Part shown: piece after piece, positions 1-8,800 of the stretch
Layout of the letters: each line of letters opens with the position of its first letter
How positions within the stretch are numbered: position 1 is the first letter of the stretch
From: Rhodanobacter sp. C05
Lineage (GTDB): Bacteria; Pseudomonadota; Gammaproteobacteria; Xanthomonadales; Rhodanobacteraceae
Assembly (NCBI RefSeq): GCF_002001165.1
Contig: NZ_MUNQ01000020.1
Location: forward strand, 1-64,000
DNA length: 64,000 nt
Direction of reading: 5' to 3'
Notes under the pieces: model-generated
What the model saw: the letters and a program-made list of their open reading frames with translations, nothing else
Told to the model about the DNA's origin: nothing
The model's database searches: none
Position numbers and translations under genes: made by a program

Positions 1-32
1 ATCTTCAAGTCAAAAGCTTTACCCCCTCCCAA

Positions 33-56
33 CCTCCCCCTGCAAGCAGGGGGAGG
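33..56. repeat. C-rich/G-rich intergenic hairpin, REP-like
   Basis: A perfect 11-bp inverted repeat with a 2-base loop (CCTCCCCCTGC / GCAGGGGGAGG) sits in C-rich intergenic DNA just before the first gene. There is no T-run after it, so it does not look like an ordinary terminator. Compact pyrimidine/purine palindromes of this kind are often dispersed many times through high-GC genomes. Calling it a dispersed repeat is inference, since only one copy was noticed here. Confidence 0.4.
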
Positions 57-96
57 AGCAAAACCCAAAGGGTCACCACCCATCAAGCCTTAGCCC

Positions 97-1113
97 ATGA
101 GCATCCACCCCGACCTTTCCGCCACCATCGGCCACACTCCGTTGCTGCGGCTGCGCCACGCCTCAGCGTTGACCGGCTGCGAGATCCTAGCCAAGGCCGA
201 GTTCCTGAATCCCGGCGGTTCGATCAAGGATCGCACCGCGCTCGGCCTGCTGCGGGATGCGGAGCAGCGTGGCCTGATTCGCGCCGGCGGCACCATTGTC
301 GAAGGCACTGCCGGCAATACCGGCATCGGGCTGGCCCTGCTCGGCGCCAGTCTGGGTTATCGCACGGTGATCTTCATGCCGGAGACGCAGAGTCGCGAGA
401 AGATCGACGCACTGCGCATCACCGGCGCCGAGGTGCGACTGGTGGCCGCCGTGCCGTACAAGGACCCGAACCATTACGCGCACCACGCCCGCCGACACGC
501 CGAGGCATTGAACGCGATCGACGCGGGCAGCGCATGGTTCGCCAACCAGTTCGACAACACCGCCAACCGCGACTTCCACGAAGCGACCACCGGCGTGGAA
601 ATCTGGGAAGGCACTGGCGGCCGTGTGGACGGCTTCGTTTGTGCCGCAGGCACGGGTGGCACTTTGGCTGGCGTCGGCCGCACGTTGAAGGCACGCAATC
701 CCGGCACAAGCATCGCACTGGCCGACCCAACCGGCTCCGCGCTGGCAAGCTACGTCAACACGGGCGAACTCGTCGCCACCGGCAATTCGATCAGCGAAGG
801 TATCGGCTCCAGCCGCGTCACCGCGAACTTCGACGGCGCACCCATCGATCTGGCCTGGTCGATTCCCGACGACGAATCGGTACCGCTGGTGCATCAGCTG
901 CTGGCCGAGGAGGGTTGGTGCGTCGGCGGCTCCAGCGGCGTCAATCTGGCCGGCGCGATCCGCCTCGCACGCTCACTCGGCCCCGGCCACAGCATCGTCA
1001 CCGTGCTCGCCGATGCCGGCACGCGCTATCAGGCCAAGCTGTTCAACCCTGCCTTCCTGCGCGACAAAGGCATTCCGGTGCCGGACTGGCTCACAGATGC
1101 ATTTCCAGACTGA
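97..1113 (+). CDS. Cysteine synthase-like PLP-dependent enzyme
   Basis: A 338-residue fold-type II PLP enzyme of the cysteine synthase / cystathionine beta-synthase family. The family condenses O-acetylserine (or a related activated serine) with sulfide or another thiol in the cytosol. Visible features are the N-terminal IGHTPLLRL strand, the Schiff-base lysine K44 in PGGSIKDR, the substrate loop TAGNTGIGLA near residue 70, and the GTGGTLAG phosphate-binding loop near residue 185. It is slightly longer than typical CysK (about 310-325 residues) and has no C-terminal CBS pair. The ATG at 97 lacks an obvious Shine-Dalgarno sequence but fits the family N-terminus. The true acceptor could differ from sulfide, so no symbol is given. 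The next gene begins 62 bases downstream on the same strand. Confidence 0.85.
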   Translation: MSIHPDLSATIGHTPLLRLRHASALTGCEILAKAEFLNPGGSIKDRTALGLLRDAEQRGLIRAGGTIVEGTAGNTGIGLALLGASLGYRTVIFMPETQSREKIDALRITGAEVRLVAAVPYKDPNHYAHHARRHAEALNAIDAGSAWFANQFDNTANRDFHEATTGVEIWEGTGGRVDGFVCAAGTGGTLAGVGRTLKARNPGTSIALADPTGSALASYVNTGELVATGNSISEGIGSSRVTANFDGAPIDLAWSIPDDESVPLVHQLLAEEGWCVGGSSGVNLAGAIRLARSLGPGHSIVTVLADAGTRYQAKLFNPAFLRDKGIPVPDWLTDAFPD

Positions 1114-1175
1114 TTGACCGGTGCAATCACCGGATTGCCATCCCTTCGCGCCCCGCTCCTGCTAACGTGCCCGGT

Positions 1176-1904
1176 ATGCATTCTCCGCCAGATACCTCAG
1201 CCCTTTACCCCAAGCTGCAGCGTGACGGCTTTGCCTTTGTCACCGCCGAGACCATGCGCGGACTGCTCGGCGAGCCGCAAGCGCTGGACGACTGGCATGC
1301 GTTTGCCGACAGTTGGAACGATCTGGCACCCGATACCTATCTCGCCGCGCAAGGCCGGCACCGACGTCGGCGTCACGCCACCTTCTCGATCGAGGCCGAT
1401 GGCGAACTGCGCCGTGCGGCACACCAGCCGCACTACCAGAGCCTGCAGCACAACCCCCTGCAGGGTGATATCCAGCGCTGGTTCCGGCCGATGCGGCCGG
1501 CACTCGCCGACGGTGCCAGCCTGCACCGCATTTTGCAGTTCAGTTACGAATTGTTCGCTGCACTGATGGCGACGCCCCGGCGCTGGCATGTCGAGGCCCA
1601 CCAGTTCCGCATCGAGGCCCGTGCCGGCGAGCCCGGTGAACCCACGCCGGAAGGCGTGCATCGCGACGGCGTCGATTACGTGCTGGTTCTGCTGATCGAT
1701 CGCGAGAACATCGAAAGCGGCACCACCACCATCCATGACCACGACGGCGGCCTGCTGGGCAGCTTCACCCTGACGCATGCCCTGGATGCCGCCCTGGTCA
1801 ATGATGCCCGCGTCTTTCACGGTGTCACTGCAGTGACACCGCTCGACCCCACGCAGCCTGCCCACCGCGATGTGCTGGTGGTGACGTTCAAGGCTGTTGC
1901 GTAG
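1176..1904 (+). CDS. 2-oxoglutarate/Fe(II) dioxygenase, PF10014-like
   Basis: A 242-residue protein resembling the 2OG-Fe dioxygenase family that includes Bacillus L-isoleucine hydroxylase. The iron-binding facial triad is visible as H162-x-D164 in VHRDGVDY and H215 in RVFHGVTAV. A C-terminal HRDVLVVTF strand could supply the arginine that binds 2-oxoglutarate. The open frame extends far upstream over the previous gene in another frame. The ATG at 1176 is chosen because the protein becomes family-like from there and the gene then starts after the preceding stop. It lies 62 bases after the cysteine-synthase-like gene on the same strand, so co-transcription is possible. The substrate is unknown; a free amino acid is a reasonable guess. 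Confidence 0.7.
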   Translation: MHSPPDTSALYPKLQRDGFAFVTAETMRGLLGEPQALDDWHAFADSWNDLAPDTYLAAQGRHRRRRHATFSIEADGELRRAAHQPHYQSLQHNPLQGDIQRWFRPMRPALADGASLHRILQFSYELFAALMATPRRWHVEAHQFRIEARAGEPGEPTPEGVHRDGVDYVLVLLIDRENIESGTTTIHDHDGGLLGSFTLTHALDAALVNDARVFHGVTAVTPLDPTQPAHRDVLVVTFKAVA

Positions 1905-1999
1905 CAGGCAAGTCGCCGCGCATCTGCGTGATCGCCCGCAACATCCACGTTACGTAGGGCCAGCTATGATGTAGGCCACATTCTTCGCAAGGTACCCCC

Positions 2000-3187
2000 A
2001 TGTCCCTCGATTCATCTCATCGCAGGGACAACGCTGCTTCCCCTTTGCCATACGATGCCATCGAGGAGCGGTTGAAGTTCAGCGGTGACAACTCCTTCCA
2101 TCGCGAACTGCGCCGACGTGTCGACGCCGAGTTCAAGCGCAGCGATCGCCACCAGCGCGACAGTGCACAGATGTACCTCAAAACGGCGATCATCCTGGGT
2201 GTGTTCGCGGCCACCTATGTGGCGCTGGTGTTCTTCGCGACCAGCGGATGGCAGGGCCTGCTGCTGAGCATCGTGCTCGGCATCGCTACCGCGGGGATCG
2301 GCTTCAACATCATGCATGACGGCGGCCATCAGGCGTATTCGGAGCGCCGCTGGATCAACCGGCTGATGGCGATGACGCTGGACATGGTCGGCGGCAGTTC
2401 ATACATCTGGCAGTGGAAGCACGCTCGCTTTCACCACACCTGGGTCAACGTCGCCGGGCATGACAGTGATATCGACCTCGGTGTGCTGGGGCGCCTGTCG
2501 CCATTGCAACCGCGACGGCCGTGGCATCGCTGGCAGCACTTCTATCTGTGGGTGCTGTACGGCGTCACCGCGATCCGCTGGCATCTTTATGGCGATTTCC
2601 GCGACATGATCACCGGCACCGTCGGCGAGCGTCCGTTCGCGCGACCGCGCGGCTGGGACCTGGCCGTGTTCGTGATCGGCAAGCTCGCGTTCTTCACCCT
2701 TGCGTTCGGATTGCCGCTGGTCTTCCATTCGATCGGTGCCGTGCTGCTGTTCTACACGGTGACCGCCGCCGTTGCCGGCGTGCTGCTGGCGCTGGTGTTC
2801 CAGATGGCGCATGTGGTGGAAGAGGCAGCGTTTCCCGAACCCCATGAAGGCGGTCAGCAGATGGACACGCCATGGGCGATCCATCAGCTGGAAACCACGG
2901 TGGATTTCGCACGCGGCAATCGCGTACTCAGCTGGCTGATCGGCGGCCTGAATTTCCAGGTGGAACACCACCTGTTTCCGCGCATCTCGCACGTGCACTA
3001 TCCGGCCGTCGCACGCGTGGTGGAAGAGACCTGCCGCGAATTCGGCGTGACCTACCTCGAACATCGCACATTCGCTGCAGGCATCGCCTCGCATTACCGC
3101 TGGCTGCGGCAACTGGGCCGGCCCGTGATCGTGGCAGTCACCGCTCCAGTACCTGTACTGGAACCCGAGCCGCTGCCGCAGACCTGA
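2000..3187 (+). CDS. Membrane fatty acid desaturase (acyl-CoA/acyl-lipid type)
   Basis: A 395-residue integral-membrane di-iron desaturase that introduces a double bond into acyl chains at the inner membrane. All three histidine boxes are visible: H106-DGG-H110, H141-ARF-HH (145-146), and Q320-VE-HH (323-324). The last, with Gln replacing the first His, is typical of front-end, linoleoyl-CoA-type desaturases. Hydrophobic segments lie at about residues 57-100 and 225-275. There is no fused cytochrome b5 domain, so an external electron donor is expected. The ATG at 2000 has an AAGG about 8 bases upstream. Regiospecificity cannot be read from the sequence. The gene appears to be transcribed alone. 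Confidence 0.88.
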   Translation: MSLDSSHRRDNAASPLPYDAIEERLKFSGDNSFHRELRRRVDAEFKRSDRHQRDSAQMYLKTAIILGVFAATYVALVFFATSGWQGLLLSIVLGIATAGIGFNIMHDGGHQAYSERRWINRLMAMTLDMVGGSSYIWQWKHARFHHTWVNVAGHDSDIDLGVLGRLSPLQPRRPWHRWQHFYLWVLYGVTAIRWHLYGDFRDMITGTVGERPFARPRGWDLAVFVIGKLAFFTLAFGLPLVFHSIGAVLLFYTVTAAVAGVLLALVFQMAHVVEEAAFPEPHEGGQQMDTPWAIHQLETTVDFARGNRVLSWLIGGLNFQVEHHLFPRISHVHYPAVARVVEETCREFGVTYLEHRTFAAGIASHYRWLRQLGRPVIVAVTAPVPVLEPEPLPQT

Positions 3188-3420
3188 CCCACGCATTCCA
3201 CGCACCCATGAAATATTCAGGACGCGCGTGACTATCGTCCGTGTGTGAACGACGCACTGCCGCGAAATTCACATGCAAAGAGCCTGCGGCTTGCGATGCT
3301 GTATTCGCAGTAGCCATGCCTTCGGTACGGTTTCACCTCCGGCAGGTGCGTGCGCTGACATTTGCCGCTGTCCTTGACCTGTGGCTCCGCCACAAGCTTG
3401 GCATTCATAAAGGACACCTC

Positions 3421-3759
3421 ATGAAAACGAAACTTGTCTTGGCCATGTGCGCAGCTCTGCTGGCTTCCGGTGCGGCGATGGCAGCGCAGACCGACGATCA
3501 AAGCGCCGGCACCGTTCAAACCACCAAAACGGTCACCACGACCGTGCAGCACGTCCACGGCGCCGACACCGCCTGGTACAAGGAAGGCGGCGTTGTCCCT
3601 GTCGAATATCGCGGCAATACCTATGTCGTTCAGAAGTGGCAGACCGAGCATTTGAACGAACCCGCGGAAGGATCCCACTGGGTGCGTGGCGACAATGGTG
3701 ACTACTTGCTGGTCGACGAAAATACCGGCGCGATCACCAGTATCGTCCACCAGCACTGA
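3421..3759 (+). CDS. Small exported RcnB-like protein, copy 1
   Basis: A 112-residue protein with a classical signal peptide (MKTK, hydrophobic stretch, cleavage expected after an AMA-type motif near residue 21), so it should be periplasmic or secreted. The mature part has a Thr/Val-rich segment followed by a domain like the C-terminal region of RcnB, ending in motifs WVRGDNGDYLLVDENTG and ITSIV. RcnB is a periplasmic protein linked to nickel/cobalt homeostasis in E. coli; a metal role here is inference. The ATG at 3421 has an AAAGGA Shine-Dalgarno sequence. Upstream in-frame ATGs would add a non-signal-like extension. A strong terminator follows, so it is probably monocistronic. It is a close paralogue of the gene at 4177. 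Confidence 0.75.
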   Translation: MKTKLVLAMCAALLASGAAMAAQTDDQSAGTVQTTKTVTTTVQHVHGADTAWYKEGGVVPVEYRGNTYVVQKWQTEHLNEPAEGSHWVRGDNGDYLLVDENTGAITSIVHQH

Positions 3760-4176
3760 TTGACCCGCCCCACCATGAGCACGGCTCTGCCGTGTCCATG
3801 CAAACGGACCCATGGTTTCCATGGGTCCGTTTTTTTGCAGCAGTCAATCTGTTTTCAACACCCTCTGGTCACGCATGACAATGACGCTGGATCCCATGAA
3901 AGTTCACCGGCATCTCAGATATCCACCGACCTGATCAAGTGACATGCCGCGCCCAAAACTGAAGATCACGCAACAGCCTGACCATACCGCGCAGAAAGAT
4001 GACCCACGTTCAAACGTGAACTGTTCGCTGGCGCGGAATTCACATGTTGAGGGCTTGCCGCTTGCAAGGCTGTTCGTGCATTAGGCATGCCCCGGTGCGA
4101 TTCAACTCTTGGCTTGTGCACGCCGAGATTTGCTGCCTTTCTTGTTGTAACTCCGCCATACACGAAGGAATACATC
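3760..4176. other. Intergenic region between the duplicated small genes
   Basis: About 420 bases with no gene. It holds the terminator of copy 1 (3802-3836) and, from about 4034, the duplicated leader of copy 2. The stretch 3840-4030 shows no recognisable feature. Confidence 0.5.
3802..3836 (+). terminator. Rho-independent terminator of RcnB-like copy 1
   Basis: A perfect 12-bp stem (ACGGACCCATGG / CCATGGGTCCGT), extendable through an AAA/TTT pairing, has a TTT loop and runs directly into T6. It lies about 45 bases after the stop codon. Confidence 0.92.
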
Positions 4177-4515
4177 ATGAAAACGAAACTTGCTTTGGCT
4201 ATGTGCTCTGCCCTGCTGCTGTCCAATGTGGCGCTGGCACAAACCGACGATCAAAGTGGTGGCACGGTTGAAACCACCAAGACGGTTACCACCACCGTGC
4301 AGCATATCGGTGGCAACCACGAGACCTGGTACAGAGAGGGTGGTGTGGTACCTGTCCAGTATCGCGGTGACACCTATGTCGTTCAGAAGTGGCAGACCGA
4401 GCACTTGAACGAACCCGCAGAAGGTTCCCACTGGGTGCGTGGCGACAGTGGTGACTTCCTGCTGGTCGATGAAAACACCGGTGCAATCATCAGCATCGTC
4501 CACCAGCAACACTGA
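4177..4515 (+). CDS. Small exported RcnB-like protein, copy 2
   Basis: A 112-residue paralogue of the protein at 3421, with the same architecture: signal peptide MKTKLALAMCSALLL with cleavage after an ALA motif, a TTKTVTTTVQH segment, then the RcnB-like domain. The run from YVVQKWQTEH through WVRGD is identical to copy 1. Differences cluster in the signal peptide and around residues 45-60. The ATG at 4177 follows GAAGGA. It has its own leader and terminator, so the two copies can be regulated independently. A periplasmic metal- or envelope-related role is inferred from RcnB only. Confidence 0.75.
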   Translation: MKTKLALAMCSALLLSNVALAQTDDQSGGTVETTKTVTTTVQHIGGNHETWYREGGVVPVQYRGDTYVVQKWQTEHLNEPAEGSHWVRGDSGDFLLVDENTGAIISIVHQQH

Positions 4516-4556
4516 AGCTGATCGGGCAACGGCACGGCCTGTCGCCGTGCCCTTGC

Positions 4557-4589
4557 AAACGGATCCGTGGTTTCCACGGATCCGTTTTT
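4557..4589 (+). terminator. Rho-independent terminator of RcnB-like copy 2
   Basis: An 11-bp GC-rich stem (CGGATCCGTGG / CCACGGATCCG), a TTT loop and a following TTTTTA tract, about 40 bases after the stop. It is homologous to the terminator at 3802. Confidence 0.9.
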
Positions 4590-4734
4590 ATTGCGTATTT
4601 CAATCCACTGCCCGAGTTGACCGCTGCCTCTGTCTGTCGCACTTCAGGTTTGCGATGAACCGATCCGGCTGCGACACTGCCGCCATGGTGCTCCAGCCAT
4701 GGAACGCCACGATCAACTATCCAAGGGGAGTGCC

Positions 4735-5091
4735 ATGTCCATCGCTGCGAACGTCGTCATCGCCGTCATCGCTCTGCTGCACCTGTGGTTCCTGATCCTG
4801 GAGATGTTCCTGTGGACCAAGCCCGCGGGTCGCCGCGCATTTGGCATCACTGCGGAATTCGCCGAGCAGTCGAAAGCACTCGCCGCCAACCAGGGTCTCT
4901 ACAACGGCTTCCTCGCCGCCGGACTGGTCTGGGGACTCTGTCTCGGCATCGCCGGCTTCTACGTAAAAGTGTTCTTCCTCGGCTGCGTGCTGGTCGCCGG
5001 CATCTTCGGCGGACTCACGGCGAGCCGGAAGATTCTATGGATACAGGCATTGCCGGCACTGATTGGGCTAGTACTCGTCCATCTGACCTGA
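4735..5091 (+). CDS. DUF1304 family small membrane protein
   Basis: A 118-residue protein with four hydrophobic segments (about residues 4-25, 50-70, 75-95, 98-117) and the family pattern LWFLILEMFLWT, followed by NQGLYNGFLAAGL. This matches the DUF1304 inner-membrane family, which has no established function. The ATG at 4735 has the Shine-Dalgarno AAGGGGAG just upstream and is preferred over an in-frame ATG at 4699. The stop lies 14 bases before the next gene, so the two are probably co-transcribed. Confidence 0.82.
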   Translation: MSIAANVVIAVIALLHLWFLILEMFLWTKPAGRRAFGITAEFAEQSKALAANQGLYNGFLAAGLVWGLCLGIAGFYVKVFFLGCVLVAGIFGGLTASRKILWIQALPALIGLVLVHLT

Positions 5092-5105
5092 CCAGGCAAG
5101 CACTC

Positions 5106-5768
5106 ATGGTGACTCCTTCTTGCGAAGCTGTCGGACAACGCTTCGATCACGACCTGATGCAACATGCTCGTGAAAGAACCTGGACCGCGTTGCACGGCAT
5201 CCGGGAGCGCATGCATCCGGGTATCAGTGAAGACGAGGCGAAGCTTGAAGCGGCAGAGGTATTCCGCGAACTGGGCTTCGAGCGGCTGTGGCATCCGGTG
5301 CTGATCCGCATCGGGCCCAACACCACCAAGACCTACCGGCAGCGCTCCGACCCCAGCGTGCGGCTGGGCGAGAACGACAGCTACTTCATCGATCTGGGGC
5401 TGGTCTTCGACGGGCACGAGGGCGATGTAGGCGATACGTTTGTGGTCGGTCACGCGCCGGAGCGACAGGCTTGTGCGGATGCGGCGCGTGCATTGTTCGG
5501 CGAGGTGGCCGACGCGTGGCGCACGCAAGGACTGAGCGGCCACGCGCTGTATGCGTTTGCCGGCGAGCGTGCCGCGGCAATGGGCTGGCGGTTCAACCAC
5601 GCGGTCAAGGGTCACCGGGTCAGCGACTTTCCGCACGCGATCCACAAGGGCGGCGACCTCGGTGATCTGGAAGCATCGCCTTCAAGCGGGCTGTGGATTC
5701 TGGAAATCCAGATCGCACATCCAAGCGAACCGTTCGGTGCGTTCTACGAGGACCTGCTGACGCGCTGA
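5106..5768 (+). CDS. M24 family metallopeptidase-like protein
   Basis: A 220-residue pita-bread-fold protein like the catalytic domain of aminopeptidase P, prolidase and methionine aminopeptidase. Likely metal ligands follow the family spacing: D96 in FIDLG, D107 in GDVGDTF, the His in KGHRVSDFPH, the Glu in ILEIQIAHP and a C-terminal Glu in FYEDLL. The N-terminal lobe of full prolidases is absent, so it is a minimal M24 domain. Such stand-alone proteins may cleave dipeptides or creatine-like substrates, or be non-peptidase. The specific role cannot be read. It lies 14 bases after the DUF1304 gene. Confidence 0.78.
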   Translation: MVTPSCEAVGQRFDHDLMQHARERTWTALHGIRERMHPGISEDEAKLEAAEVFRELGFERLWHPVLIRIGPNTTKTYRQRSDPSVRLGENDSYFIDLGLVFDGHEGDVGDTFVVGHAPERQACADAARALFGEVADAWRTQGLSGHALYAFAGERAAAMGWRFNHAVKGHRVSDFPHAIHKGGDLGDLEASPSSGLWILEIQIAHPSEPFGAFYEDLLTR

Positions 5769-5874
5769 TCCACGCGAACGCAGCAACCGCGTTCGCCCTA
5801 TCACCCGGACTGAACGCCATGCGCGCTATGCTGCAGCCTCATCCAGGCGTTGCCTGGATTTCAGGCTGCATCGC

Positions 5875-8800
5875 ATGCCGTCGTATCTGAAGCCCGTGCC
5901 CACTCCCGCCGCGACCACCGGCAAGGGCGCACTAACGGCGAAAATCCGCAAGCTGCCTCCACCAAGCATGATGATCGTTGGCATCGGCGCCTCGGCCGGC
6001 GGACTGGAAGCGTTCAAGGCGTTCTTCGCGCACATGCCGGTAGATGGCGAGCTGGCCTTCGTGCTGGTGCAGCATCTGGCGCCGGATCACAACAGCCTGC
6101 TGGCTGAACTGATCGGCCGCAGCACCACGATGCCGGTGCTTGAGGCGACGCATGGCATGCGGGTAGAAGCGCGGCATGTCTATGTGATTCCGCCGAATGC
6201 CACACTGACGATTGCCGACGGCGTGCTGCAGGTATGCAAACCGGCGCCGCCGCGCGAACATCGCTGGCCGATCAATACGTTCTTCACGTCGCTGGCCGAG
6301 GATCAGGGCGATCGCGCGGTCTGCGTGGTGCTGGCCGGTACCGGCAGCGATGGTGCGCAGGGACTGCGCGCAGTAAAGGATCACGGCGGGCTGGCGTTGG
6401 CGCAATCCGGCTTCGACCACGAGGCGATGACCGGCATGCCGGCCAACGCAGTGGCCACCGGACTGGTCGACGCCGTGCTGCCGGTATCCGACATGCCGGC
6501 GCGGCTGCTCGTCTATCAGAAGCAGATGCATGCCGCGCAGCAGAAGAAGGGCTCCGACGGCGTGCGCGGCGACGTGGCGGCGCACCTGAATACCATCTGC
6601 GGATTGCTGCACGCCGAAGTCGGCCACGACTTCAGCCAGTACAAGGAAAAGACCCTGATGCGGCGGATCCAGCGGCGCATGCTGGTGGTGCAGGCCGAGA
6701 CGGTGACGGATTACATCGAGCACCTGCGCGGGCATCCGAACGAACACGAGCTGCTGTTCCGCGAGTTCCTGATCGGGGTGACCGAGTTCTTCCGCGATCC
6801 GGTTGCATTCGAAGCATTGCGCACCATCGCGATTCCTTCGTTGTTGGCCGACCGGGCCAGCGACGATGTGCTGCGGGTCTGGGTACCTGGTTGCGCCACC
6901 GGCGAGGAGGCCTATTCCATCGCGATCCTGCTGCGCGAGGCGATGGGTTCGCAACGCGGCCTGAAGGTGAAGATCTTCGCCACCGATATCGACGATCAAG
7001 CGATCGACCGCGCCCGCGCGGGACGCTATCGGGCGCCATTGAACGGCATCTCACCCGAGCGCCTCGAGCGTTGGTTCACCCAGGATCGCGACGACTACTG
7101 CGTGGTCAAGCAGATCCGCGAGATGTGCATCTTCTCACCGCACAGCGTGATCAAGGATCCGCCGTTCTCGCGAATGGACCTGGTCTCCTGCCGCAATCTG
7201 CTGATCTATCTCAACAACGACCTGCAGGAACGGCTGGTGCAGTCGTTCCACTATGCGCTGCGACCCGGCGGTTTCCTGCTGCTGGGTCCGTCGGAACGAT
7301 TGGCACGGAACGCGCGCCTGTTCACCGAGCTGGACAAGAAGCAACGGCTGTACGTGCGCCGCGACGATGCACATACACGCCCACGGGATTTTGTGAGCAT
7401 GCATCCGCGCCCCTTCAGCAACACGGAGCATGCCACACCGCGACATGTGGAAGATCCCATCGATCAGCAGGCGCGACAGGCGCTGGAGCCGTGGTCGCCG
7501 GCCTACGTGGTGATCAACAGCAGCCACGACGTGCTGCGCTTCGGCGGCGACACCGGGCGTTACCTGGCGCCCTCGACCGGCGCGGCCAGCCTCAATTTGT
7601 TCCAGCTGCTCGACAAACCCTTGCGCGGCGCCGTGCGCGCAGCCGCACTGCAGGCATTTGCCAGCGGCAAGCAGGTGATCCGCGATGGACTGACCCTCCT
7701 GCTCAATGGGCATGAACGCTCGTTGCGGCTGATCGTGGAGCCGCTGGGTCAGGATGAGCCACGTGACGACGGCAAGATCGAGATGTGTGTGGTCGCCTTC
7801 CATGAGCTCGAACCTGCTCCGCACTCGACCCAGTCGGCAGCGGACGGCAAACCCGGCAACGAGCTCACGCGCATCCAGGCACTGGAGGATGAACTGCGCA
7901 GCACCCGCATGCAGCTGCACGCGGCGGTCGACCTGCACGAAACGGCCAGCGAGGAACTGAAATCGGCGAACGAGGAATACCAGTCGGTCAACGAGGAGCT
8001 GCAGTCCGCCAACGAGGAACTGGAAACCTCGACCGAGGAAATGCAGTCGATCAACGAGGAACTGCAGATCGTCAACGCCGAGCTCAACAGCAAGAACGAG
8101 GCGCTGAACCGGCTCAACAACGACATCCGCAACCTGCTGGACAGCACGCAGATCGCGACGATCTTCCTCGACCGCGAGCTGCACATCCGCAGCTATACGC
8201 CGATGATGACCGAGCTGTTCCACCTGCGTGACGGCGACAAAGGACGCCCGATCACCGAGATATCCCCGCGTATCAGCTACCCGGAACTGAAAAGCGACGT
8301 GGCGCAGGTACTGCACAATATGACGGTCATCGAGCGCATGCTGCGTGGCGAAGGCGACGCCCCGACCTACCTGCTGCGCATGCGCCCCTACCTGACGTTC
8401 GACAATGTCGTCGACGGGGTGGTGCTGACCTTCGTCGACATCACCGAGAGCCAGCAGCTGAACAGCGAGCATGCCCGCCTCGCGGCGATCGTGAACTCCT
8501 CGCGCGATGCGATCTTCGGTTTCTCGCTGGACGAACGGATCAGCAGCTGGAACGCCAGCGCCGAACGCATCTTCGGCCTGTCGGCCGAGCAGGTGGTCGG
8601 CCAGCCGTTGAGCATGCTTCTGCCGCCCGAACCGTCCGAGGAAACCAGGAAATTTTTTGTCCGCCACGAACGACCGACACGGCTGGCGGAATTCGACATG
8701 ACCTGGGTGCGACCGGACGGTACCTCGGTACCGCTGGCGATCAGCTACTCACCGGTATGTGACCACGACGGCACGCTGTTCGCCGGCAAGCTGATCGCAC

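Larger units (their letters stand above)
3262..3836 (+). repeat. Tandem-duplicated cassette, copy 1
   Basis: Leader, small gene and terminator are all repeated about 770 bases further on (4034-4589). The leaders share blocks such as GAAATTCACATG / GGAATTCACATG, GCATGCC-type and CTCCGCCA motifs. The coding parts are close to identical at the C-terminus, and both end in the same kind of AAACGGA...TCCGTTT terminator hairpin. Confidence 0.7.
4034..4589 (+). repeat. Tandem-duplicated cassette, copy 2
   Basis: Second copy of the leader-gene-terminator unit described at 3262-3836. The leader has diverged more than the coding part. The terminator stem has changed its inner bases in a compensatory way (ACCCATGG against ATCCGTGG), so the hairpin is kept although the sequence drifted. 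Confidence 0.7.

Noticed and set aside
7135..8667. 510-codon minus-strand frame inside the CheB-CheR kinase gene
   Set aside because: Antisense shadow of a protein whose domains are continuous and intact.
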